From NCBI RefSeq assembly GCF_900102685.1, contig NZ_FMZA01000019.1, positions 1-64,000 of the forward strand: a stretch of DNA of 64,000 bases, written 5' to 3'. The translations under genes were made by a program, and so were the position numbers. The notes beneath the pieces are model-generated. The model searched no databases, was not told the DNA's origin, and saw only the letters and a program-made list of their open reading frames with translations. Positions 27,171-36,870 of this stretch are shown here, piece after piece (positions within the stretch are counted from its first letter, which is position 1; each line of letters starts with the position of its first letter). The stretch comes from Melghirimyces thermohalophilus (GTDB lineage: Bacteria > Bacillota > Bacilli > Thermoactinomycetales > DSM-45169).

Positions 27171-27285
27171 ATTAAAGGTCATTCTTTCCCCCATTCCGAA
27201 TCCCTAACCCCTAAACCAAAAAGGAATAGGATTCCTTCCAATAGGAGATACTGTAGCCGAATATGTTGCTTACGGGGGGCATAGG

Positions 27286-27516
27286 ATGACGGTAAAGTAC
27301 CTCTGCCGGTATTGTGACGCGGCTATCGGATACATCGACGATGATCAAGTGACGGAAATGCAACTGGGGTTCCATTGGTTGACCCCGGAAGAGCGGAAGG
27401 ATATAATATCCTATGATCCTGACGGTCAAACAACCGTTCGAGTGGTTTGTGAATCGTGCCAGGAAATGCTGAACAGAAATCCGGAACTGTCCCTATTGAC
27501 CCGTCCATTTCAGTAA
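27286..27516 (+). CDS. fin: Anti-sigma-F factor Fin (YabK)
   Basis: A 76-residue zinc protein that inhibits sigma-F in the forespore and helps the switch to sigma-G. Cysteine pairs CRYC (about 7-10) and CESC (about 55-58) and the segment WLTPEERKDIISYD match Fin. The gene is preceded by a short inverted repeat at 27221 and followed by a terminator at 27592. In B. subtilis it is a sigma-F gene; I could not read a clear sigma-F promoter here. Confidence 0.92.
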   Translation: MTVKYLCRYCDAAIGYIDDDQVTEMQLGFHWLTPEERKDIISYDPDGQTTVRVVCESCQEMLNRNPELSLLTRPFQ

Positions 27517-27591
27517 GTGGCCTGCCGTCGACAGAAGGCCTGACCGGGGACGGCGTCAGGACAGTGACGGTTTGCAGGAGATAAAGAGATA

Positions 27592-27626
27592 CAGCCTTAG
27601 CTGTCCCAAGCTGAGGCTGCTTTTTG
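27592..27626 (+). terminator. Terminator after fin
   Basis: CAGCCTTAGCT (27592-27602) pairs with AGCTGAGGCTG (27609-27619; one wobble), followed by CTTTTT. Confidence 0.9.
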
Positions 27627-27676
27627 TATGTTGGTGGCAGGAGTGTACGATATACAGGAGGGGAGGATGAACCTAT

Positions 27677-30600
27677 TTGGATACCCTGGTCCAACTATTT
27701 CGCAGGGATGATGAGTTTCAAGCTACCATCGAGTCACTGAAAAACGGGTTGAAGGAACAATTAGTGGCCGGTTTGACGGGGTCGGCCCGGATGCTGTACG
27801 CAGCTTCCCTCCACTTGGAGTCGAACCGCCCCGTGATGGTGGTGACTCACAACCTGAATCAGGCGCAAAAAGCGGTGGAGGATCTTTACGAATTATTACC
27901 CAAAGACCGGGTGATGCTTTACCCCGCCAACGAATTGGTTGCGACGGAGATCGCCCTGGACGGACACGAGACTCTCGGAGAGCGGATACAGGTGTTGTCC
28001 CACCTTTCCAAAGGCTTTCAGGGGGTATTTGTCGTTCCTTTTGCCGGGCTCAGAAAGTTATTTCCCCCACCTTATGTGATTGCCGGCAATCATCGGACAT
28101 TGACCGTGGGTGAGGAACACCCCATCGAACCGTTGATGGAGCAACTGGTGAAAATCGGCTACGAGCGAGTCGATATGGTGGAAAAACCTGGCGAGTTCAG
28201 TTTGCGGGGCGGGATCTTGGACCTGTATCCGGTTACTTTTCAACACCCGGTTCGCATCGAATGGTTTGACGATGAAGTGGATTCGATTCGTCCTTTCTCC
28301 GTGACGGATCAACGCTCTTTCGAAAAATTGGATCGGGTGGAAATTCCTCCGGCCAAAGAGCTGTTTGCTGATGCGGAGACGATGTATCAAGCCGGAGATC
28401 GGGTGGCCCATCTTTTGGAAGAGCGTTTAGCCAAGGTGAAGGATCCCGAGATAAAGAAAAAGCTGGTCGAAAAAATCACCTGGGAAGTGGAGCAGTTAAA
28501 ATCCGGAACGCCATTCACCGGAATCTACAAATATATCAGTCAAATCTATCCCGATTGTCGTACCCTGGCTGACTATATGCCTGACAACACGGTATGGGTG
28601 GTGGACGAACCCGCCCGGATTCAGGAGTCGGCCCGCCAGGTGGAGAGCGAGGAGAGCGAGTGGCAGACTGCCCTGTTGGGACAGGGGGAATTTCTGCCGC
28701 AATTATCGATTTCCCGTTCCTATGACGAACTCTTTTTACGTCAGGAACATCAGCGCATTTACCTTTCCCTCTTTATGAGACAGGTCGGCGGGATTCAGCC
28801 TCAAAATATCGTCCAGTTTATCTGCCGCGGCATGCAGCAGTTTCACGGGCAGATGCACGTACTGAAAACCGAGTGGGACCGCTGGGTCAAATCCAAATAC
28901 CGGGTGCTGTTTTTGGCCAGCACTGATGATCGTGCAGAAAGGCTGGAACGGGTTCTTTCCGATTACGGTATGGAAGTGGTGCGGTCCACAGAGGAGGGCA
29001 AGCTGGTGCCCGGTGTGCCCGCGATTCGGGTCGCTTCCCTCGCCGGCGGGTTTGAGATGGGGAGCGCCCGGTTGGCAGTGATCACCGAAGGGGAGGTATT
29101 TACCCAGAAACGACGGCGTCCCCGGCGCACCGCCAAACTGGATCATGCGGAAAAGATCAAGGATTATCAAGAACTGAAACCGGGGGATTACGTGGTCCAT
29201 GTCAACCACGGCATCGGGCGTTACCAGGGCACAGAGACACTGGATGTCGGCGGGATCCACAAAGACTACATGGTGGTGCAATATGCCGGCAATGACAAGT
29301 TGTACGTGCCCATCGAGCAGATCGATCAGGTGCAGAAATATTTGGGCAGTGAGGAAAAGAAGCCGAAAGTATACAGCCTCGGGGGCAGTGAGTGGAGCAA
29401 GGTTAAAAACAAAGTCCGTTCCTCAGTGGAAGATATCGCATCGGACTTGATCCAGCTCTACGCCAAGCGGCAGGCGAGCAAAGGATATGCTTTCTCCCCT
29501 GACACTCCTTACCAACGGGAGTTTGAAGCGCTGTTTCCCTATGAGGAGACCTCCGATCAGCTCCGCTCCATCGAGGAGATCAAAGGGGATATGGAGAAAA
29601 CCCAGTCCATGGACCGTCTGTTATGCGGGGATGTGGGTTACGGCAAGACGGAGGTGGCCATCCGGGCTGCCTTTAAGGCAGCCATGGATGGAAAGCAGGT
29701 AGCGGTGCTGGTTCCCACCACCATCCTGGCCCAGCAGCATTACGAAACCTTCCGGGAGCGCTTTGCCGACTTCCCGGTGGAGATTCATGTTTTGTCCCGT
29801 TTTCGTACCCGCAAACAGCAACGGGAAACCATCAAAGGGGTGGAGGACGGCACCGTCGATATTGTTATCGGTACCCATCGCCTGTTGTCCAAAGATATCC
29901 GCTTTAAAGATCTGGGCCTGTTGATCGTCGACGAGGAGCAGCGTTTTGGGGTGAAACACAAAGAAAAGATCAAGCAACTGAAGAGCAATGTCGATGTGCT
30001 CACCCTGACAGCGACTCCGATTCCGCGCACCCTCCATATGTCGATGATGGGGGTTCGGGACTTGTCGGTGATCGAAACACCGCCGGAAAACCGCTTTCCT
30101 GTGCAAACCTATGTTTTGGAATACTCCGCTGCCCTCGTCCGGGAAGCGATCGAACGGGAGATGGCCCGGGGCGGGCAGGTTTACTTTCTATATAACCAGG
30201 TTCATGATATCGACAAAAAGGCGGACCAGATCCGGATGCTGATTCCTGATGCCCGGATTGCTGTCGCCCACGGGCAGATGGCGGAAACCGAACTGGAAAA
30301 AGTGATGCTCGATTTTCTGGATGGTGAGTATGATGTGTTGGTCAGTACCACCATCATCGAAACCGGAGTGGACATCCCTAACGTCAACACGCTGATCATC
30401 CACGATGCGGACAAGATGGGCTTGTCCCAGTTGTACCAGCTGCGGGGCCGGGTGGGCCGGTCCAACCGGATTGCTTATGCCTATTTCACTTACCAAAGGG
30501 ACAAGGTGTTGTCGGAGACAGCCGAAAAAAGGCTGCAGGCAATCAAGGAGTTTACCGAGCTGGGCTCCGGATTTAAAATCGCCATGCGGGATTTGGCCAT

Positions 30601-31219
30601 CCGCGGGGCCGGCAACCTGCTGGGAGCGGAACAGCATGGACATATCGCTTCGGTCGGATTTGAGCTGTATACCCAGATGTTGAAGGAAGCGATCAAGGAA
30701 CAACAGGGTGGAAAGGAAGAAGAAACCGCTTTTGATCCGGTGATCGAATTGGACGTAGACGCCTACATCCCCTCCGACTATATCCAGGACGAGAAGCAGA
30801 AAATCGAGATTTACAAAAAAATTCGCGCCGTCAACACCTTGGAGGAAGCAAAAGATTTGGACGAGGAGATCGAAGACCGCTTCGGCGATCTCCCGCAACC
30901 GGTACAAAACCTGCTCCGCATCGCTCGTTTGCGGGCGTACGCTATTCGCTATGGGATCGAGGAGATCAAGCAGCAACAGTCGGAGATCCATATCCGCTTG
31001 CACCCGGACCAAAATGAAACGGTCGACGGGCAGCAACTTTTCCGCATCGCTCAAAATTTTCCCGGTCGTGTCCGCCTCTCCTCCGGTGAACGGATCGGTG
31101 TCACTTTCCGATTAAAGGGAATTCCGATAGCGAAAGGGCTGGAAATGGTGGAACAATTTCTGATACAATATGAAGCGGTTCCCAAAACGAAAGGAGCACT
31201 TCCAGATGCAGCCCATTAA
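27677..31219 (+). CDS. mfd: Transcription-repair coupling factor Mfd
   Basis: Removes stalled RNA polymerase at DNA damage and recruits UvrA. The 1180-residue protein has the UvrB-like N-terminal module (about 1-350), the RNA polymerase interaction domain with VVHVNHGIGRYQGTETLD (about 500), the helicase with Walker A LLCGDVGYGKTEVAI and DEEQRFG, and a C-terminal TRG region. The TTG start has AGGAGGGGAGG about ten bases upstream; an ATG at 27667 is in another frame. It overlaps prsA by 14 bases. Confidence 0.97.
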   Translation: MDTLVQLFRRDDEFQATIESLKNGLKEQLVAGLTGSARMLYAASLHLESNRPVMVVTHNLNQAQKAVEDLYELLPKDRVMLYPANELVATEIALDGHETLGERIQVLSHLSKGFQGVFVVPFAGLRKLFPPPYVIAGNHRTLTVGEEHPIEPLMEQLVKIGYERVDMVEKPGEFSLRGGILDLYPVTFQHPVRIEWFDDEVDSIRPFSVTDQRSFEKLDRVEIPPAKELFADAETMYQAGDRVAHLLEERLAKVKDPEIKKKLVEKITWEVEQLKSGTPFTGIYKYISQIYPDCRTLADYMPDNTVWVVDEPARIQESARQVESEESEWQTALLGQGEFLPQLSISRSYDELFLRQEHQRIYLSLFMRQVGGIQPQNIVQFICRGMQQFHGQMHVLKTEWDRWVKSKYRVLFLASTDDRAERLERVLSDYGMEVVRSTEEGKLVPGVPAIRVASLAGGFEMGSARLAVITEGEVFTQKRRRPRRTAKLDHAEKIKDYQELKPGDYVVHVNHGIGRYQGTETLDVGGIHKDYMVVQYAGNDKLYVPIEQIDQVQKYLGSEEKKPKVYSLGGSEWSKVKNKVRSSVEDIASDLIQLYAKRQASKGYAFSPDTPYQREFEALFPYEETSDQLRSIEEIKGDMEKTQSMDRLLCGDVGYGKTEVAIRAAFKAAMDGKQVAVLVPTTILAQQHYETFRERFADFPVEIHVLSRFRTRKQQRETIKGVEDGTVDIVIGTHRLLSKDIRFKDLGLLIVDEEQRFGVKHKEKIKQLKSNVDVLTLTATPIPRTLHMSMMGVRDLSVIETPPENRFPVQTYVLEYSAALVREAIEREMARGGQVYFLYNQVHDIDKKADQIRMLIPDARIAVAHGQMAETELEKVMLDFLDGEYDVLVSTTIIETGVDIPNVNTLIIHDADKMGLSQLYQLRGRVGRSNRIAYAYFTYQRDKVLSETAEKRLQAIKEFTELGSGFKIAMRDLAIRGAGNLLGAEQHGHIASVGFELYTQMLKEAIKEQQGGKEEETAFDPVIELDVDAYIPSDYIQDEKQKIEIYKKIRAVNTLEEAKDLDEEIEDRFGDLPQPVQNLLRIARLRAYAIRYGIEEIKQQQSEIHIRLHPDQNETVDGQQLFRIAQNFPGRVRLSSGERIGVTFRLKGIPIAKGLEMVEQFLIQYEAVPKTKGALPDAAH

Positions 31220-32246
31220 AAAGCGATTGCTGACGTTGCTGAGCGCGCTGACAGCGATCTCCCTTCTGGTGGCCGGTTGTGGATCCGGTGGGGAGGACGG
31301 CAACGCGAAGGATTCGACGAATCCGAATGGACAAGCAAAACCGCTGCCCACGGATAGTAAAAAAGTGGTAGCGGAGTATGATGGCGGCAAAGTGACTGAA
31401 GGGGAACTCAACCTTTACCTGAACATTTTCCGTTTTTTTCAGCCGCAGATGGCAGCTCTCGTCAATTCGCCGGAGGCGAAAAAGAAGATCGTGGAGCAGT
31501 ACATCGCGGAACAGATGATCGTGAAACGGGTAAAGGATGATGAGAAGTACACAAAAGAGGCGGATAAGTCCCTGAAACAATTTGAGGAACAGCTGAAGAA
31601 TATGCCGCAAGGTAAGGAAAAAGAAACGAAACAGCAGGATATGGACAGTCTTTTGAAGGAAAACGGCATTACCGAGTCCGATCTGAAAACGTTCCTCATC
31701 AACAACAACAAGGTATCCGCCTACTTTGAGAATAAAGTGAAGGAAAGCGATCTGAAGAAGAAATATGAGGACTCGGAAGACTTCTACACCATCGATCTTC
31801 AGCATGTGCTGATCTCTACTCAGGAGGATCCTGAAGGCAAGAAGAAAAAACGCTCCGATAAAGAAGCGAAAGCCCTGGCGGAGAAGGTGAAGAAACAGCT
31901 GGAGGAAGGCAAGAAATTTTCCGATGTGGCCAAGAAGTATTCCGACGATCCGGGCTCCAAGGATAAGGGCGGAAAAATAGAGGGGACCCCCGATCAATGG
32001 GCGCCCGAATTTGGTAAGGCAGCCAAAACCCTTCCTCTGAAGAAAATCAGCGATCCCATCAAAACGGAGTTCGGTTATCATGTGCTCAAAGTGAATGAAC
32101 GGAAAAAGCAGCCCTTCGACAAGGTGAAGGAGCAGATGAAACAGGAAGAAATCCAAAAGATGTACCAGGATTTCATTAAAGAAGAAGTTAAGGTGAAAAA
32201 GATGGACATCCCCGGGGATAAGGAGAACGATGAGAAAGAGAAGTAA
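31206..32246 (+). CDS. prsA: Peptidylprolyl isomerase lipoprotein (PrsA-like foldase)
   Basis: A 346-residue secreted foldase. The N-terminal signal ends in the lipobox LVAG-C with C25 lipidated. The SurA/PrsA-like N-terminal helical domain spans about 50-190. The parvulin PPIase domain (about 195-310) shows QHVLISTQEDPEG, KKYSDDPGSKDKGGK and TEFGYHVLKVNERK. The C-terminal tail is charged. ATG 31206 is inside the mfd end and has AAAGGAG nine bases upstream. It helps secreted proteins fold at the membrane-wall interface. The gene does not lie here in B. subtilis, where mfd is followed by spoVT. Confidence 0.93.
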   Translation: MQPIKKRLLTLLSALTAISLLVAGCGSGGEDGNAKDSTNPNGQAKPLPTDSKKVVAEYDGGKVTEGELNLYLNIFRFFQPQMAALVNSPEAKKKIVEQYIAEQMIVKRVKDDEKYTKEADKSLKQFEEQLKNMPQGKEKETKQQDMDSLLKENGITESDLKTFLINNNKVSAYFENKVKESDLKKKYEDSEDFYTIDLQHVLISTQEDPEGKKKKRSDKEAKALAEKVKKQLEEGKKFSDVAKKYSDDPGSKDKGGKIEGTPDQWAPEFGKAAKTLPLKKISDPIKTEFGYHVLKVNERKKQPFDKVKEQMKQEEIQKMYQDFIKEEVKVKKMDIPGDKENDEKEK

Positions 32247-32285
32247 ATCATCCGGACCCTGGATCAATAACGGAAATGACTTCTG

Positions 32286-32316
32286 CGCCTATCCTGCTTA
32301 GGATAGGCGTTTTTAT
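32286..32316 (+). terminator. Terminator after prsA
   Basis: CGCCTATCC (32286-32294) pairs with GGATAGGCG (32301-32309), followed by TTTTTA. The following 110 bases hold no gene; see the second hairpin at 32428. Confidence 0.9.
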
Positions 32317-32427
32317 ATATCCATTGCCTTCAAGAAGGTTGAACCGAGCAGGTGGACACCCTTAGGGCTGGCCATTTAACTGGTGGAAGGGGACTTAGCA
32401 CCTTTTAAAGGGAAAAAGGAGTCAAAA

Positions 32428-32456
32428 AAGCAGAGGACCTATTCCTCTGCTTTCTT
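32428..32456. terminator. Second, symmetrical hairpin upstream of spoVT
   Basis: AAGCAGAGGA (32428-32437) pairs with TCCTCTGCTT (32443-32452). It has an A-run before and a T-rich stretch after, so it could work on both strands. No gene ends directly before it on the plus strand, which raises the possibility that it closes a short untranslated RNA. Confidence 0.75.
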
Positions 32457-32589
32457 ATTCGTTTGATGTGCTTCGCATAATAAACTGGAAATGAATGAAT
32501 ACTAGGGGCGTAACCAACAGTAAACAGAGGGAAGAGAAGCGGCCTGATCGATCGGAAAAAATCATCGTGAAAGAGAGGCAACCAGACCC

Positions 32590-33132
32590 ATGAAAGCAAC
32601 CGGTATCGTACGTCGGATCGACGATCTCGGACGGGTCGTAATTCCCAAGGAGATACGCCGTACCCTTCGTATTCGAGAGGGAGACCCGCTGGAAATTTTC
32701 GTTGATCGTGATGGAGAAGTGATTTTAAAAAAATACTCCCCGATTGGGGAATTAGGTGATTTCGCCCAGGAGTATGCAGAGTCTTTATTCGAAAACTTGC
32801 ATGCGGTGACGCTTATCTGCGATCGGGATTCAGTGATCGCTGTCGCCGGCGCCTCCAAGAAAGATTATATGGAAAAGCCGGTAGGCGGCATCGTGGAGAC
32901 GTGTATGGATCAGCGCAAACCCCATCAGGAAACCTCCTCCGTCCGGGCGGAACTGATTCAAGATGCACCGGAGACTTATGAATCTTACATCATTGTTCCC
33001 ATTAATGCTGGTGGTGACCCCATCGGGGCCGTCATCCTCCTCTCCAAAAAGGATGGGGAGCGGATGGGTGAGTTGGAAATGAAAATGGCGTCGATCGCCG
33101 CTTCCTTTTTAGGCAAACAGATGGAACAGTGA
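32590..33132 (+). CDS. spoVT: Stage V sporulation regulator SpoVT
   Basis: A 180-residue AbrB-family regulator of sigma-G genes in the forespore. The N-terminal swapped-hairpin domain (MKATGIVRRIDDLGRVVIPK) is very like that of AbrB at 9356, and the C-terminal half is a GAF-like domain (about 55-178). The length is close to B. subtilis SpoVT (178). It has its own terminator at 33162. Upstream is a CATAATA stretch at 32476 that resembles a sigma-G -10, without a clear -35. Confidence 0.96.
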   Translation: MKATGIVRRIDDLGRVVIPKEIRRTLRIREGDPLEIFVDRDGEVILKKYSPIGELGDFAQEYAESLFENLHAVTLICDRDSVIAVAGASKKDYMEKPVGGIVETCMDQRKPHQETSSVRAELIQDAPETYESYIIVPINAGGDPIGAVILLSKKDGERMGELEMKMASIAASFLGKQMEQ

Positions 33133-33161
33133 TGGGAGATAAAAGCGAAGAATCACCGTGG

Positions 33162-33194
33162 AAAAGCAGGCGGTTTGGGAGCCTGCTTTTTTCT
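33162..33194 (+). terminator. Terminator after spoVT
   Basis: AAAAGCAGGC (33162-33171) pairs with GCCTGCTTTT (33181-33190), then TT. Confidence 0.9.
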
Positions 33195-33269
33195 GTCTGC
33201 CATTGTGCAAACCCCCGGCAGGAAGTGTATACTGGAGGATGTGTTCGCAAATAAGGAAAGGGGATTACG

Positions 33270-34904
33270 ATGGCTCCGGGGAAACAATCATTTATGAAAG
33301 GAGCGGCCATCCTGGCAGTGGCTGCTTTTATCACGAAGCTGCTAGGCGCGGTTTATAAAATCCCCTACCAAAACATCACCGGAAATGAAGGAATGTTTGT
33401 TTATCAACAGGTATACCCTTTGTACAGTACCCTGCTGACAGTGGCCACCGCTGGTTTTCCCATCGCTATTTCCAAGCTGGTGTCGGAACGGCTGACCCGG
33501 GGCGATGAAGAGGGGGCCCGAAGGGTGTTTCGGGTCACATCGGTGATTCTGTCCGCCTCGGGCATCCTCTTATTTTTGCTCCTTTACAGCGGAGCGCCGA
33601 CGGTGGCGACGTGGATGGGCAGTCGGGAGCTGTTGACGCTGCCGATCCGAGCGGTTTCCACTGCCCTGTTGGTGGTACCCGTTATGTCGGCCATTCGGGG
33701 TTATTTTCAAGGGCATCAAAATATGACGCCGACGGCTGTCTCCCAGGTAGTGGAGCAGGGAGTTCGGGTGGTGACCATTCTCACCTTGGCTTGGTGGTTT
33801 ATGTCGTCGGGAGCCGGTGTGATCTACGCCGGATCCGGCGCGGTGTTTGGCGCGTTTACAGGAGCCGCGGCGGGACTGGCTGTTCTGCTTTTTTATTGGG
33901 GGCGGAACCGAAAGCAGCAACAGCTGTTGGTGAAAGAAGCTGAGCGACCGAACCGTTTCCGTGACCGGGAAGCTCTCGGTCAGCTGGTGCGGCAGCTGGT
34001 GTTGCTGTCGATTCCCATTTCACTGGGGGCCTTGATCCTGCCCCTCTTCTCCTTAGCTGATTCCTTTACTGTAGCCAATCTCTTGGAAGCAGGGGGTTGG
34101 TCCAAGGATCGGGCGGTGGAGGCGAAGGGCGTTTTTGACCGGGGGCAGCCTTTGATCCAGTTTGCCTCCTTTTTTGCCACTGCGCTCTCCCTCTCCATCG
34201 TTCCAGCGGTGGCAGAAGCGCAAACTCGAGGCGACGAAGGGAGTATCGGCTTGCGTTCGTCTCTCGCCCTCCGTCTCACCCTGCTGATGGGGGTACCGGC
34301 CTCCCTGGGGCTGGCACTGGTGGCACAGCCCACTAACATCATGTTGTATCGAGATGCCGCCGGTTCGGAGGCCCTGGCTATCCTGGCAGTTACCGCCTTG
34401 TTTTCCACCCTGGCCATGACCTCTTCGGGGATTCTCCAGGGGTTGGGCCACGTGGTTTTGCCGGCCCGAAACCTGCTGATCGGGGTCGGGGTAAAATTGT
34501 TAGGCAATCTGATCCTGATTCCCCAGTGGGATATCCGGGGAGCTGCGCTAGCTACCGTGTTCGGCTACGCGGCGGCGGCGGCATTGAATCTGTTGGCGCT
34601 CAAAAAACGCGTCGGTTTCCTTTTCCGACTCGGATCCACGAAAGGGCCCTTGGTCGCAGCAGCCCTGTTGATGGGAGCGGCGGTTTGGCTCACCGTACAA
34701 GGGATGACGTGGTGGACGTTGGATTGGAGTCAGCGCGCCGCCATGAGCGCCACCTCCCTGAGCGGCGTCCTGGCGGGAGCGGTGGTGTACGGAATGGCGC
34801 TTTTGCTTTTCGGTGTGCTCCGCCGCGGAGATCTGGAGCGGGTTCCCAAAGTGGGGGCCCGGTTGATTCCCTTGCTTGAGAAGCTCCGGCTGCTTAAAGA
34901 CTGA
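33270..34904 (+). CDS. MATE/MOP-superfamily flippase (SpoVB/YabM-like)
   Basis: A 544-residue polytopic membrane protein of the polysaccharide-transport (MOP) superfamily, with about 14 hydrophobic segments. The N-terminus (FMKGAAILAVAAFITKLLGA then YKIPYQNITGNEGM) is characteristic of SpoVB/YabM proteins, which flip lipid-linked cell-wall precursors. It lies between spoVT and yabN, the position of B. subtilis yabM. The substrate (lipid II or a spore-cortex precursor) cannot be decided. Confidence 0.9.
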   Translation: MAPGKQSFMKGAAILAVAAFITKLLGAVYKIPYQNITGNEGMFVYQQVYPLYSTLLTVATAGFPIAISKLVSERLTRGDEEGARRVFRVTSVILSASGILLFLLLYSGAPTVATWMGSRELLTLPIRAVSTALLVVPVMSAIRGYFQGHQNMTPTAVSQVVEQGVRVVTILTLAWWFMSSGAGVIYAGSGAVFGAFTGAAAGLAVLLFYWGRNRKQQQLLVKEAERPNRFRDREALGQLVRQLVLLSIPISLGALILPLFSLADSFTVANLLEAGGWSKDRAVEAKGVFDRGQPLIQFASFFATALSLSIVPAVAEAQTRGDEGSIGLRSSLALRLTLLMGVPASLGLALVAQPTNIMLYRDAAGSEALAILAVTALFSTLAMTSSGILQGLGHVVLPARNLLIGVGVKLLGNLILIPQWDIRGAALATVFGYAAAAALNLLALKKRVGFLFRLGSTKGPLVAAALLMGAAVWLTVQGMTWWTLDWSQRAAMSATSLSGVLAGAVVYGMALLLFGVLRRGDLERVPKVGARLIPLLEKLRLLKD

Positions 34905-34918
34905 AGGAGGCGATTTCC

Positions 34919-36412
34919 TTGGGAAAGATCACTGTGGTCGGCCTGGGTTACGGGGATGAGGAGAGTCTGCCGCTGGGAGTTTACCGCCTGTTGACCCGAG
35001 CGAAGACGCTTTGGCTCCGCACAGAGAAGCATCCTGTCGTCGACCAGTTGGCCGAGGAAGGTGTGGGCTATCGAACCTTTGACGCGGTGTACGAAAAGCA
35101 TGGAGACTTCCCCTCGGTGTATCGGGAGATCGCCGATGGCCTCCTCGCCCTGGCGTTAGAGGGAAAGGACCCGGTGTATGCTGTTCCTGGACATCCGGTG
35201 GTGGCGGAGGAGGTCGTCGGCATCCTGCTGCGGGAGGGGGACGATCACGGCGTCACGGTAGAGGTGAAGGGAGGGAGCAGTTTCCTGGATCCTGTGTTTG
35301 CCTGTCTCGGAGTGGATCCGGTGGAAGGATTTCAACTTTTGGACGGGACCGCGTTGCAAGCGGATCAACTCAACCCCCGCTTTCACCAATTGATCGCCCA
35401 GGTGTATGATCGGATGATCGCCTCGGAGGTGAAGTTGACCCTGATGGAGGTCTATCCTGATGATTTCCCCGTCACTGTAGTGACGGCGGCAGGAGTGGCC
35501 GGAATGGAACAAGTGTCCGAGGTATCGCTGTTTGAGCTGGATCGGGAGGAGCGATACGGCAATCTGAGTACCGTCTACGTGCCCCCTGCTCAAGATGCAG
35601 CTGTGCTCCACCGGCAATTTTCCACATTGGCGGCGATTGTGGCCCGACTCCGCGCTCCCGACGGGTGTCCCTGGGACCGGAAACAAACCCACGAAAGCCT
35701 GCGCCCGTATCTGTTGGAGGAGGCTTATGAGTTCCTCGAAGCGGTGGCCGAGGGAGATCGGGAATCGATGGCCGATGAGCTGGGGGATGTGTTGCTCCAG
35801 GTTCTTCTCCACGCGCAGATCGCTTCCGAGACCGGAGACTTCGATCTTCGGGACGTAGTACAAAACCTGGCGGACAAGCTGGTGCGCCGGCATCCCCATG
35901 TTTTTGGCGATGAATCGGCGGAAGACTCGTCTCAGGTGAAGGCCAAGTGGGAAGAGATTAAGAAGCGGGAGCGAGCGGCAAAGGGAGAGGCCCGCCAGTC
36001 GCTGCTGGAGGGGATTCCCTCCACTTTCCCGGCGCTTAAACGAGCGCACAAGCTGCAAAAAAAGGCGGCCAAGGTCGGCTTTGATTGGAAAGAAGCCGAC
36101 GGGGTCCTCAACAAATTGGAAGAGGAACTGGTGGAGTTAATGGCGGCTTCCCCGGAGGAACGGGAAGGGGAAGTAGGAGATCTATTGTTTTCCGCCGTCG
36201 CCCTGGCCCGGTTTTACGATGTGGATCCGGAGCAGGCGCTGTTGGCTGCTTGCCACAAGTTTGTCCGCCGTTTCCACAAGGTGGAGGAGGCTGCCCGGAA
36301 AGCAGGCGGGAAAGTGGAGTCCTTTCCCCTGGAACAGTTGGACCGCTGGTGGGATGCGGCTAAAGAAGAAGAGTGGGATGGGAATGCTTTTAAAGGGGAA
36401 TCGAAGGAGTAG
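34919..36412 (+). CDS. yabN: Nucleoside triphosphate pyrophosphohydrolase with methylase-like domain (YabN/MazG)
   Basis: A 497-residue fusion. Residues about 1-215 form a tetrapyrrole-methylase-like domain (ITVVGLGYGDEESLPLG and VYAVPGHPVVAEE). Residues about 245-490 form two MazG repeats; the first has CPWDRKQTHESLRPYLLEEA with EAYEF and ELGDVLLQVL metal ligands. MazG proteins hydrolyse NTPs and aberrant nucleotides. The TTG start has AAGGAGG seven to eight bases upstream. The gene is in the conserved spoVB-like/yabN/hup order. Confidence 0.95.
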   Translation: MGKITVVGLGYGDEESLPLGVYRLLTRAKTLWLRTEKHPVVDQLAEEGVGYRTFDAVYEKHGDFPSVYREIADGLLALALEGKDPVYAVPGHPVVAEEVVGILLREGDDHGVTVEVKGGSSFLDPVFACLGVDPVEGFQLLDGTALQADQLNPRFHQLIAQVYDRMIASEVKLTLMEVYPDDFPVTVVTAAGVAGMEQVSEVSLFELDREERYGNLSTVYVPPAQDAAVLHRQFSTLAAIVARLRAPDGCPWDRKQTHESLRPYLLEEAYEFLEAVAEGDRESMADELGDVLLQVLLHAQIASETGDFDLRDVVQNLADKLVRRHPHVFGDESAEDSSQVKAKWEEIKKRERAAKGEARQSLLEGIPSTFPALKRAHKLQKKAAKVGFDWKEADGVLNKLEEELVELMAASPEEREGEVGDLLFSAVALARFYDVDPEQALLAACHKFVRRFHKVEEAARKAGGKVESFPLEQLDRWWDAAKEEEWDGNAFKGESKE

Positions 36413-36595
36413 CATGGCTCTGCTTGAAGCGTTATGTTAAAATATCCATTTCAAGATGACCCCAAGGCACCGTGGGCGAAGTGGAGCGGAGGTGTGATGT
36501 CGGTTAACTTCTGAGGAAAGATTGGATCTGCAGGAGGAATTTTCTCTTTTGCCCAGAAAGTATATCCCACAACGGACTGTGAAGGAGGTTTTTCC

Positions 36596-36868
36596 ATGAA
36601 TAAGAATGATCTGATCGGCAACATCGCCCGAAAAAGCGGATTGACTAAAAAAGATGTGGAATTAGTGGTCAACGGATTTCTCGACGAAGTAACCGATGCG
36701 CTGGGATCCGGTGAAAAAGTTCAGCTGATCGGCTTCGGCACCTTTGAAACCCGCAAACGTTCCGGCCGCAGCGGTCGCAATCCGCAAACAGGCGCCACCA
36801 TCCAGATTCCTGAGTCCACGGTTCCTGCCTTTAAAGCGGGCAGCAAGCTGAAAGAAGCAGTTAAGTAA
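36596..36868 (+). CDS. hup: HU DNA-binding protein
   Basis: A 90-residue nucleoid protein that bends DNA as a homodimer. It has the HU signature MNKNDLIGNIARKSGLTKKD then GFGTFETRKRSGRSGRNPQTG, where the arm reads NPQTGATIQIPES. AAGGAGG precedes the ATG. It lies directly before rqcP, two bases apart. In B. subtilis the hbs gene lies elsewhere, but HU-rqcP pairs are common in other Bacillales. Confidence 0.97.
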   Translation: MNKNDLIGNIARKSGLTKKDVELVVNGFLDEVTDALGSGEKVQLIGFGTFETRKRSGRSGRNPQTGATIQIPESTVPAFKAGSKLKEAVK

Positions 36869-36870
36869 AC

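Noticed and set aside
31101-32267. 388-residue minus-strand frame over prsA
   Set aside because: The plus strand encodes a clear PrsA lipoprotein; the leucine/phenylalanine-rich minus product is the antisense of its lysine/glutamate codons.
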